This document shows positions 46,901 through 58,900 of a stretch of DNA of 64,000 bases, one piece after another. The stretch lies in NCBI GenBank assembly GCA_902702965.1, contig CACRXP010000620.1:58078-122077 (forward strand), in the 5' to 3' direction. The notes below the pieces were generated by a model. The model did no database searches and was not told the origin of the DNA. It was given only the letters and a program-made list of their open reading frames with translations. Position 1 is the stretch's first letter. The number at the start of each line of letters is the position of its first letter. Origin of the DNA: Spirometra erinaceieuropaei. Its lineage: Eukaryota > Platyhelminthes > Cestoda > Diphyllobothriidea > Diphyllobothriidae. A program made the translations under genes and the position numbers.

Positions 46901-49900
46901 CTAAGTTACTCTAGTAAATAAAATCGCGATATTTGAAGTCAAGTGTTTTTGGCGTATGTTTGCACGTGTCCTGTCTACCTGTGTGCATGCGTTTGCTAGG
47001 AATATTGATCTTTTCGGGCACCATTGACTTGTTAGCTTAATTTTTCTTTTGGCATGTCCCGTGCTGCTTTGTCCAAGGGTAGGTTTGCATTACATTTATT
47101 CTGATTGACTGTAATCGTCGGGCCAAATTTCAAATACCCATATAGGCCGTCTTTCGCCTGAGATGACTTACTCCTGTGTCGGCATTTGTCATGACTGATT
47201 CACCTGACTCCGTGCTGCAGATTGCATACAGCGCGAACCATCTCCTTTATTGGTTGAAGAATCGCGATCAAAGTTTGGCTCGTCGACACACTAGACACGG
47301 CCTGTGTGGTCGAGATCAGCCTTCGTCACGTTCCGTCTGTCGACGCCGCCTCCGACTAGGTTTGACCACAGGCTAGATGACATCCCTGTTACATTACAAA
47401 CCAACTATTTAGGCGTTCTTCGGAGTTAAGCTCTGAAAGGGACTTTCGAAAAGCGGAGGACAAGCACCGCGGATCGAATACATTTTCGAGATCCGTATTT
47501 TCTGCTCCCACTGTCCATGACTAACGTTCATACAAGGAGACTGTCTCGACGGAAACTTTGTAGGTTCTCGACTTGGTCTGCAGACTAGTCTCATATCCAT
47601 TTCTAGGATCTCGCTCCAGTCGGACAAGGACCACAGAATAGAATGTTGGGTCCGAAGTTGCGGAAACTGCCTTCGTTTTAACTTGAACCGGCGGTCTGAT
47701 TGCGTGTTCAGTCTGATCACACGGAGCTGTCATTCTCTTAATATTTTCGACGGGCACCGTTGCGGTCTTGATGTCTATACCGGCTGTTGACAATTTGCCC
47801 TTTCCCTGCGTCGTGCTCTTTGTCCAAGAAAATACTACACGCTGATGGAGCTGCGGGATAACAAGACCTCCAGTGTCATGAATTAAACCGGAGTTGCCAA
47901 GCAGTGCAGAAAGTGTTACGCTTCAGTGACGTGGAATTAACATCTCGCTCCCTTGAGCCTCATGCAGAGAGCAGTTTGTGTCCCTTCAAAGTTTTTTCTT
48001 TTCTAGCTGTCCGGCTGTTAGCTTGCTCAGCCGTACCATCTACGCATGTAAAAGGAGCCCACCAGATTGAGCCAAGCACTTTTCTGCAAACAAACGGGGC
48101 TATATGGGGACAGCATGGAGGAAGAAGTTGAAACGAATCCCATCACCGATGATGACCAGTATTGCAACTGCTTTCGGACGGGATGACCAAAAAACACCAT
48201 ATTCCACATAATTTATTTTTCCAATCTGGCGGCTCATCCATATGCTCTAGAAATCTGGTTAAAGGTCGCCGTTTTAGCCTGTGGCAATAACCCATCGCAG
48301 CTCCCTTATCCTCACCTCAGTCCTTGCGTGCGGAGCCACTTATTTACCAATGCTAGTTTCTTGGACGTTTACATCCACGTCTATGCCTGCTAGGCCCACC
48401 TCCAGGGGGCTCCAGCGCTGTTATGTCGTGCCAAAACAGCGACCACACTGGCTCATGTCATGCATTAGGTGAGCTTCGTCGAGTCTGCTTGAGCTCCTAA
48501 CTATTACTGTGCATGCGCATGATATGCTGTAGACGGATGCTCGTGTCACTCCAGCTACTGAATCCACTATTATTACCAGTCGGCCGAAAGGCTTGAACAG
48601 GCCACTAGTGCATGGGACAGAGAAGAGCGAACGTCCGATAGTGAGGAGAAATGCATACTCAAGGCAACTCAGTGTCTTCCCCACTATCATAAGTCCTTTG
48701 CTTCCGCAACTGTCATGACGCAATAGAAATCGCGGCTTGGAGCGTTGCCAACTGGTGAGATAACTCAGTTCTGCCTTGTAACGAGGGTTAGACTCTAATG
48801 GCTCCTGCTTAACACAGCCCCTGCGACACATATGCGAGACCTGAGACTCCATATTGGGGCCTGGTGCATGTGAAACTGGAGAACCGGTCGTGTGAGACAC
48901 CGGTAGACGAGCTATTGAACGTTGTAAGTCCCTGCACACACACCCATCTCTAATCGTTTTGGCTTTGTCATGCCAGTCGATCACGATGGGCAAAGGAAAT
49001 CAAGCTGGACGCCGCACAATTTCTTTTCATCCCAAACAATGTCGTCCACAAGTCACTGCTGCACCCATTTCGGGGCAGTTGTGGTACCCGTCGCTCCTAT
49101 CATGCCTGGTAGAAGGTTCTTTGTTTTCAGTACTGCGTTTTTGTCGACACTTCTTTGGCTAGGCTCGGTATATATCTCTGCCCAATATAACTTTCACCTT
49201 TACCTGCGAATGTCTCAGATTATGTATTCGAGTAAGAATCCGAAACGTCAGGCCAATAAATTTCTTGCTCCAGTCATCGCATCATCGTCTTCATAACTTG
49301 CATTCTTACATCTACATTAGCTTAAAGAAGAGCATGCCGGTCCTTTGGACATGAACTTTTTCAAGTACAATGCAGCAGTGGCGAGGTCGAACGCGTTCAT
49401 CAACTCACGCGAAGTCTCGGGCCGTTTCCGTCTGACACCGGGAACCTATGTGATTGTGCCATCAACCTTCCAGAAGAACGAGCAAGCAGACTTCGTTTTG
49501 AGAATATTCTCCGAAAAAATCAGCACCAGCGAGTACGTCCTACTTACCACCCATTTTAACTATAAACTAACCTATGGACTCACGGCACCTTATTTGAAGC
49601 CAAGAGGCTTCGTTCAGGAGTTTGACAAGAAAATACTATCGTCACAGAACTATGAGAAATTACAAAACAAAGTAGGGACCTACATGGTATCTACTGGTCG
49701 GAGAGCATAGCTAATTCGCAGTTCAACTTCAACTTTAAGCTCTGTTTCAACCGCGGGCGAATTTTGAATTTTAACTTCGCGCTGGAATTTTCTTGTTTCC
49801 CAAATCCACGTTCTCCATGCTTTTGAGTGCTTACACAAGTAGGTTGGTCGTTGGAATGTGTAATTAAAAGTCACGCGCAAATCTCTCTTCACCGATGCGC

Positions 49901-52900
49901 TTGCATGAAGGAACATGTATCTTCTGCTGTTCCCTGAACTTCCAACTCGCAGGTGGTCGCATAGTGGGGAGCAGCTAGTGTAGAAAGAAGACGGGAAGAC
50001 TGAAATGGCCATTTTTAGCTTATCTTCCGTTTACCAGTCAGACACACCAATCATCGTACAACAAACCCAAAGACAAAGGGAGTATGTTTGCCCCTGCCGG
50101 CGGATCAACGAAGGGTTTCTTTCTGTGTTCCTTTCTATATTCTTTATCGCAGTCCATAAGGCCGGAAGCCATAGCTCAATAGGTGGAGCATTCTAATCAG
50201 ATGCTCCTCAAGTAACTGTTTTCCAGTTTGAATCTCAGCTTTTACTTGCTTGGGGTTGGTTTGTGATCAACGGATGACTCTTCTCGTCTCGGCCATCTTT
50301 GTTGTCATTCCCTCCACCATGGTTTCAGTTGTCGAAGCTACTTACAGGGTACCCTAAAAATACTGGCTTTCTAGTGAGGTTCGAAGAGTTGTGGTTTTTT
50401 GTTTGATTTCTGATTCACAATCATCATCGGCGATGAACATGAAGGTAAATCACTACTTCTAGACTGCTAGCTAATGCACCGACGAAATCCCTAGAAAGTA
50501 AAGTAGGAAAATTGAAAGTACTGGGATGCAACGTAAGGTGAAGGCAGTTATGTTGCCGATGTCGCTGGTCCCTACCAAAACAGTCATTCGAGAAGGGGTG
50601 GTTAGGAATATGACCTGGAACCCGCACTATGATGACCTCGTTCACGTTTACCGTTTCCCTCTTGTCTCCCTTACGGGCCAGGTGGACTAGAAAGTGCATT
50701 TACAGGCCCCGTCGTTTGATTCGCTTTTCGTCTGACACATTTACCGGACGGTGTAACCTTATTCTACCGGCGTAACTCTCCGTGGAGCTGACCTCCGGTT
50801 TCATTTATTGGCAGCACACTGCTTCGCCCTCGAAATTCCACCACCTTACCTGCAGGTCTGATTCATTCAACATCTTGCACTTCAACACCCACCGCAGCTC
50901 CCATTTCGACCTGGATAGATTGCGATGCGTTGACCGGAAGGCTGTCGCGCGGGACGTGAACGAAATACGAAAATCCCTATAGGTGCCCATTGGGCATAAA
51001 CAGAAGCACGAGCAGAAATTGCTAGCCGCGTAAGGCCAGTTGACTGTTCTGCCACCCTGTAGGCCACTTTCGTGTTTTGGCGCCCAAGAAACTCGTTGCA
51101 TGTCGAGAATTGGAAGTTAGAAGGGAAAGTTGCATGTGGTTCCAAAAACCTTCTGCGCTGGATGCCCACAGAAACCTAACTGTTTTGTCCATAGCATTCA
51201 GTTAATGCAAACAAGTAGCAATTCAGTCGGCCCTCCTAACGACCCGGACCGCCTTTCTTCTATAAACTTGTTATTGCCGGATTGTTGGTGACTAGCTGTT
51301 GTCTAGCTGTTGTCGTTCTAGTAGGCTTGCGAACCCTGTGGCCGGGCGCTTAATTTAAACTCGCGATCGCTGCATCAGTCTGCAGATTGATATTGCTTCG
51401 ATAAGTGCCGATGCTGCTATTCAGCCAGCAAATACTACATCGGTAAAACACTTCTTCTGGAGCAGGTTATAGTTCTGACATTCCAAAATTTTCTTTTTTT
51501 CCCTGGAGGGATGCCGGAATGAGTATCAACCGACAATAAGTTCGCATGCGCCCTACTGCCGTCGTAATTCGTAGGAAAAATAACTCGGGCAAATTTTGAA
51601 CCAAGGGATGAACCACACTTCCGCCTGGGGGGCTTAGTTAGGAAATCAAAATAGAAAACGCTTGTCCACATATGGCTTTTAACCGCAGTGAAGTGGAAAG
51701 TAGGTCGGGGACACATTTGCGAAAATGCATAGGCTTTTCGGTTCCTGCAGTGGCATTGACGGAAAGGCTCCGTATAGTGAAGGCGCTTTTTAGCGAGCTA
51801 TATGTAACTCCCAGGAAGTGTAGACGAATTTTGAGGGAGGGACTGCCGTTTAAAAATCTCAAACAAGGGTTGCACAAGCGGCCGGCAAAACTCACGACAC
51901 ATGTTTTCTTACACCACAGAATTGTGTACATTGTCTTTACTTCCTTGTAATTCCATTAATTCCTCTTTGTAACATTAACTAAACAGAGTTTCCTCAATGC
52001 ATCAAAACTATGCATTAAATGTGCTGCTTCAGCATCCTGTGGGTAGATCTTTTGTCTTCAATTGCACTAGTTTACTTTGGGAAGTTGTGTTTGAAACAAT
52101 TGTCCCTGATTCATTTTTTGTTCGTTATGCTTACTGCCTTTGTATTGTCCGTCTGATTAACCTCTGGAGCGCAAATGCCTAAAATAGACTGACTGATGCA
52201 TGAATGGATGTCCTTGAGATTTTCTTTCTGGCCCCTAATATGGGCGGATGTCGTGTATTTACTGTTTGCTCCAGCACCCGGATACCCTCTCCGGGCAATT
52301 TTAGGGGCTTAAGGCTGTCCTGAACAAAAGCATTTACCCTCTTGAATGTTTATTTCGAGGGGTGTTTTGTCCAAGAATGCGGCAGGTTGTCCAACTCGTA
52401 CTTTTTAAGCAGAATCGGACTTATTACTTATTATAACAAAAGTCTGACTGACCTTCTTCTGGTTAGTGACGAGTAATACTTGTAATCCTGCCACCNNNNN
52501 NNNNNNNNNNNNNNNNNNNNNNNNNNNNNNNNNNNNNNNNNNNNNNNNNNNNNNNNNNNNNNNNNNNNNNNNNNNNNNNNNNNNNNNNNNNNNNNNNNNN
52601 NNNNNNNNNNNNNNNNNNNNNNNNNNNNNNNNNNNNNNNNNNNNNNNNNNNNNNNNNNNNNNNNNNNNNNNNNNNNNNNNNNNNNNNNNNNNNNNNNNNN
52701 NNNNNNNNNNNNNNNNNNNNNNNNNNNNNNNNNNNNNNNNNNNNNNNNNNNNNNNNNNNNGACAGGACAACGGGTCCGTGGCTCAATGGTAGAGCGTTCA
52801 ACTCCATGACCAAAGATCCCGGGTTCGAATCTCAAGTGATCCACACTTGGGGTTGGGTATGACTGGCTGATGACGGCTAATAAGCCAGAAATGGCCATTC

Positions 52901-55900
52901 CGGTTTCCCTTGTCTTTGTCGGTATTACCTTTCCAACATATATCACTAGTCGCTGTGCGACTGCCTGCGAGGGTTTAAGTATGAGCCCCAAGGCACAACG
53001 GAACGAGCATGTTACGTAACCTGATCGGTGAGCGCCCACTATCATAATGTGTACATTGTCTTTACTTCCTTGTAATTCCAATAATTCCTTGTTGTAACAT
53101 TAACTAAACAGAGTTTCCTCAATGCATCAAAACTATGCGTTAAATGTACTGCTTCAGCATCCTGTGGGTAGATCTTTTGTCTTCAATTGAACTAGTTTAC
53201 TTTGGGAAGTTGTGTTTGAAACAATTGTCCCTGATTCATTTTTTGTTCGTTATGCTTACTACGCTCATATTGTTTGTCTGATTAACCTCTGCAACGAAAA
53301 TGCCTAAAATAGACCGACTGATGTATGAATGGATGTCCTTGAGATTTTTTTTCTGCCCCCTAATATGGGCAGATGTCGTGCATTTACTGTTTACTCCTCT
53401 TGAATGTTTATTTCGAGGGGTGTTTTGTCCAATAATGCGGCAGGTTGTCCAACTCGTACTTTTTAAGCAGAATGGGACTTATTAGTTATTATAACAAAAG
53501 TCTGACTGACCTTCTTCTGGTTAGTGACGAGTAATACTTGTAATCCTGCCACCTCAAGTCATAATTGGAAATGATTACAGATGATTTATTAGACAACGCA
53601 TTTGCAAATGTATGAAAAAACTCCATGGGTGTTTCGTCTGAGAGTCTTGCAGAAATTCCTAGGACTAAACACCATAAAAGGGGTAAGACAATGACATTTC
53701 TCTTTTGACTACGGATGCTTTGTCGCGTGTGCCTTATAGGATCCTTCCGAGTAGGTCCGTACTCCTTGAAAGAACAGCGGGATTGGACCTTCCTCATAGG
53801 GCTATTCTGGCATCTCACCTATGGGTTGCCGAGGCTGTGGCTTGTGCGGCGGGCACACAGTTAACCTCTTTTATTTGCGGATCAGGCCGGATTAAATTAA
53901 CCAGTGTCATCTGTTTTGTCACAGGTGTAAATGTCGATGTGTGTGAGTATTTTGTCCACAAGGCCTTCTTGCCTGGATGCGACTGCACTGCTGTAACTCA
54001 CGAGAACTCAGAAGGAAGAGAAGCTTTCACGGGATAGGCGCATTTTTGTTCCTATTTTTCAGGTATCGAACTTAAATGCCTGTCGTCAGAAATTATGGTA
54101 ATTATATGCCAGCTTGCACCCATGGGCATGTATGATTACTAGGGCGGACCATAAACTGACTAACGCGACCAGGCACCTTTGCGTAAAACTGCAACTCTTC
54201 TCCGTTTTGCGGACAGCCACTAATCATGCGTTCCTGATAATCATGAACGTAGCCCTCGTATTGATACCTTGCAGATTTTCGAAGAAAAGTGTATCTGAAA
54301 TCCCACTATTACGCCTTCTGGACAAAGGCTTTTGGAGGGTAGATCTGAATTGCTGACTTTTCACGCCTTAAATGCTGTCACTCTGATAAACTTTTTTTAT
54401 ATTCCAGACAAATGGATGTGAAAATTGGCATGGAAGAACCCGCGGTATGTTTATTTCTCATCTTAGCTCAACTGTGACGTGAACTTAGATTGTCGTTTAT
54501 CTGAACCTATCAAACAAGCGTTTGACAGGCAACTTAGTTGTCCCTTTTGGGATACCTTCAAGAGCTAGTTAAACCTGACTAGGTCAAGGGATAATGACTA
54601 CGGACAGACAGTCAAAGCCAACTGGATCATTGAGACCGCTCCTCCGACTTGGAAGGAAGCGTTTAGTGAAGTTTTAGCATTGCTAACGAGATGGTTTCTG
54701 CGCGGCGCATCACTTGCGATTGCGTGACCAAAGAGGGATACTGTTTTTCTCCTTACTCTCAGCGTGAAGCCCTCACCGACTCGTCCTGCCGCCACCAGCG
54801 GAGCATCTAGAAGGCGGGTTCGTGCGCGATCAGCTAGCGCACACGTCTCAATTGTTGTCTGCGTTGCGCGAACTGCCAGTGGTTAACAATCCAGTCGGTC
54901 GACTTATTTGCACACACTGGTTGGTCGAAACGCCCGCCGACCATTCAAACAAAGCGTTATCACGCTTGGTGGGGTGGTGGCGGCGGCGGCGACGACGACG
55001 TCGGCAGATGTCTCGAAACCTCAGCTATGAGTTTTTCAGCCTGTGTGCAGACGCTGGGCGCAGGCGCCCTTGGAATTGGCGTATCCAAACAAATACCATT
55101 GGACTCTGCGACTAGTCTCTCGCCGGACAAAAGATCAATTGCATTCTAGGCCTAGTGTACACACCGAAAATAACAGCCAGCAAACAAATCCCCGCGCGAA
55201 AAGGTTCTAACTTCGTCTTTTTACTATTGTGGGACCGGATACCCTTTCGGCTGGGCTGTCGTGGCCGCTTTCGCAGTTTGCTCAAACTGAATGAGCTCCC
55301 GACTTTTTTGCCAGCCGCGCGTGGGGATATTATGAAAGTTTAAAGGAAAACACCTGGCGTAGAGACACATAGGACCTGTGAAAGATGACCCCTACCATCA
55401 TCGGAAAGCATCAAAACGTAATGAATTAGGAGGTCAGACGATATCGGAAAGTATTTTTCGCCCGAAAATGTTTGCATTTAGATTTACCTGGGCCACTGAC
55501 TCTTCATTTTGCACTCAGACACACCACCAAACAAGTTATTGTCTCCCGAACCTTAGGTTGGGCGGTTACGAGCATTTACGGTCTGTCTCATGGCATGTAT
55601 TTCCCGGTTGTGTAAATCGATTGAGTTTCTGTAGTTTTTAACTAATCCCCTTCATAGTGTTTCGAATGTAAGGCAATGAAACTGACATATTCAGACAGAC
55701 AGTTTCGCCAGCGTACAGGAGACTGGGTGAGCCACGTTTTTTCCTTGGAGGAAAGCATACTTCAATTGCTCTCTGCGCTTGTTTAGATCGACACGTCGAA
55801 TTCGGTTCAGGACTCAAAAAGTTCAATACATGCAATATTAACAGTTCCTTAACAGTTCCATTGATGAGGAAAACAAACTTCTGATTGGTTTTTTTTGTGA

Positions 55901-58900
55901 AAAACCAGTCTTTTTTCGATCCTTCATAGTGCCCTTCCCAGCGCCACTAGTTGAAAACACACTGCCTTCTTTTGTGTTTGAATTTGTTTCCACCAACGTT
56001 GCTAACATCCTCATATGGTTCATGAAACTACTTACCCACCAGGACTGCTGATATGCGATCAGTAAACTTTGTAAGTTCACATCTTGGAATTGTTACCGAA
56101 ATTAGTCAGTGTTGTTGCGTACTACGACAAGTCCTACTATTTCAAGCTACTGCTGGTTTTTGTTCAAAGTAGAAGAAGAAATCAAAGGTAAGCCACTCGT
56201 AGTGTCAACCCACAGTCTTAAAATGGCTTAACTGACATAACTCATCCATAGGAGATGAGCACTAGTCCTATTAAGATTAGTCTTCGCATTATGGTTAACT
56301 TCTACTGACTTAATCCTACACTTTTATGAGTGTCGACTTAACCTTCTTCGAATGCTGCCCAAAACGAATTGCATTCCATCCTTCATTCCTAGGTGACCTT
56401 ATGACGGATTTGGTGACGGTTCATCCACGCCAGGGTTGACATTATCTGTTTAACTGTTCGCGCGAATTAACACTCCGTAATTATTGTAGGACAGCACCAG
56501 TCCAACTTTGAAATGTTTCTTGCATGCTTAACACAATTCGTTGTTTATTGCTCCGAGTAAATGTTAAAATCAGGGGAGAGTTATTTGTATTACCAAATTT
56601 TGGACCTATGAATAGCTGAACTACCAACGCCCATCCGCCGGGACGGCCATCAGTCTCGTGGTAATTTCCACTGATCCCTCTCCCCGTTTATTGGCGGAAA
56701 GTTCTCCAACCCTAGGCCACTTCACGCCCCAAGCCTTGTCTATAGAAAGCACACTTGTGGGTTTCGAAGCCGGTCTTACATACTTTGGAGTACTTGCTTC
56801 TCCAAGGTTCTCTCCGTGATTCCAAGCGTTTCTGCTTTTGGAAACGTGGCCCTATTAGGGTCTTCTGAGAGCTCCGTCACCTTCATAACCATTTATGGGC
56901 TTTTCCCTCCCCAGGAAGCTTTTTTTTCTTTTACTCACTCGTGTTCATTTGTTTGTCAACGCACCCTCAATTTACTTCCGTAGCGATTCATACTTCTCAT
57001 GCTTCCTAGGTTGTAATACTTTTGGCGTAACGAAACTTCAAGAATCCTATAATTTCCGTAACCACATTGTGTCTGCGTCCTTTGATCCAAACAACGGTGT
57101 ACGCTTAGACACTGTCATGCGGAAGGTCGTGGCGACTCCATGAACTCGGGTTCAGCCAGCGCTTTAAAGCAAAGTCCACGGCGCATGCAGTAGGAACTTT
57201 GCTTTGTGCTAGATGAACTTAACCACTTTCTGTTAACTTCGCTTTCTACTTAACGATGTTTTCTTCCTAGTCTTGGTATTTGAGCATGTGGGTGCACGGG
57301 AGTGCACGTCGATTAAAACCGCTTACCTACCTTTTACGTTACTGTTGCGTTAAGGACTTTCCTGTAGGCTTGGTGAAATCCTCTTCGAGTAATTTTTCTA
57401 GAAAATCTGACTTCTGTTCTTGTAAAAATATAACGGTGACGTTGACGGCGTGTTGCTCTCACTGTTGCAGCAAGCACATTGACACTTGAAAGAATAATTA
57501 TTCCAGTTTCAGCAGTCTTCTACTATTTGAATGCAAATTAACTATGTAACATTCTGCCGTAACATCAAAGCTCTTACAGAGGCTGTTTAATTTTGTTGCT
57601 TTCCATCTGTCCACATCTACCGGAAATCTTAATGACTATCATCGTAGGGTATTGATTTAAGTTTCATGTGTAGTAATCAATTCTTGGAACCTTTACGTTT
57701 TCCGAATTTTTTTCTATAAGACTGGAAAAGAGCAGAAGGTAAGTTCTTTTTTCGAATGTGGTAGTAAATTGCAGTTGACTACTTATATAACCACTGAACG
57801 CTCTCCAAAAGAGTTAGAGGCGTCAAAACGTCTGTTCTTTACGTGCCCGCTAACATTTTCTGGCGCCACACTTCCATGTCTTAAGCGCTTTGGTATCGGT
57901 CTTTATATTGTTGTGGTCTTCTGTGCAACCATATCCCCCTCAACTAATCAGAAGTTTGATTGCATGCCGACCCATACTTTTTGAATTATGCTCTGGAATC
58001 TTATCATGCAAAAAAGGCAAGTTGCATTGAGCACTGACAAGTTCTAACTCGCCTTAAGTCGGATTAGTGTCAGTCAAGCCAGTCAAATGGACCCTTTTTC
58101 GCGACTAATGTAATTGACAGCACGCGCAGTTGACTCATCGGTTTTTTAATTCCTGCATTTTATTAGCCCGACAGAGAGTCTTTAAGTTTCATAGTTGACT
58201 GTCCTTGTCTGTAAATCTGAAAGTCGTTCAATCGTGATTTCCAAAATCCATTTTGCGCGATAAACCACACTTGTGGCCGCATGAAACATTGCAAAATTTA
58301 TTCAAACCAATGATTCCATTATACTGTCGCCGTCTTCTCTAGCCAACCTTTGTGTGCCGACAGAAAATAGTTTGACTGTCGGTGCCGGACTTAAGTCATT
58401 ATGATGCAGCGCAATTTATACGACGGAGTTTGCAGAGCATGTGTGATACCTCACTCAATTGAGCTTTTCCGCTATATTTGAAGTTCAAAACTGCCTTCTT
58501 GTCGGTTCCTATTTTCCTACTGATTTAGGTTTTCGTGCAAATCGGCTCCTGTTCCGGCAATCGAGTCAGCCTCTCAACACTTAACTTATCGACCTTCCCA
58601 TTTCATAAAATAGATGTCTTAAACGGGAAGAGGAGGCCGTTGGCGCAAGGGAGGCTGGCGTGGTGGGCTTTGGACGAGGCTGTAGGTACTGGTCCTCCCG
58701 TCATGCTGCGATTGATTCACACGTGTCTGACCAATTAACACACTGTTTACTCCGCCGGCGGTTATGCATTCCGTCCTGGTGGAGATCCCACCCACGATAG
58801 AGAAGAAGATGTTCCATTAGCCTCAGTATAAAGCGTAACTGTGTGTTTCAGTTAGGTCAGTCGAAATGGGTTTCCACAGCGCGAGGATCCTTAGCGATGT

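Larger units (their letters stand above)
46132..49320 (+). other. Calpain intron 8
   Basis: A 3.2-kb intron. It contains overlapping minus-strand frames of unknown origin (47409-47793 and 48421-48993) and, at its 3' end, a PLE remnant (about 49165-49290). A block at 48754-48806 resembles 18838-18892. Confidence 0.7.
49533..54407 (+). other. Calpain intron 9, with repeats and assembly gap
   Basis: A 4.9-kb intron (as assembled) holding a tRNA-like fragment near 50165-50240, a duplicated block (51918-52495 and 53042-53552), a 265-base gap and a SINE. Its true length is uncertain. Confidence 0.75.

Noticed and set aside
48421..48993. 190-codon minus-strand ORF
   Set aside because: Long for the window but without motif, splice context or biased composition; it lies inside a calpain intron and partly overlaps an old repeat.
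50162..50240. tRNA gene on the plus strand
   Set aside because: The B box is degenerate and no acceptor stem closes; a SINE head is more likely.
52405..53081. Long ORFs across the gap
   Set aside because: They exist only because runs of N are read as open; the real sequence on either side is intron or SINE.
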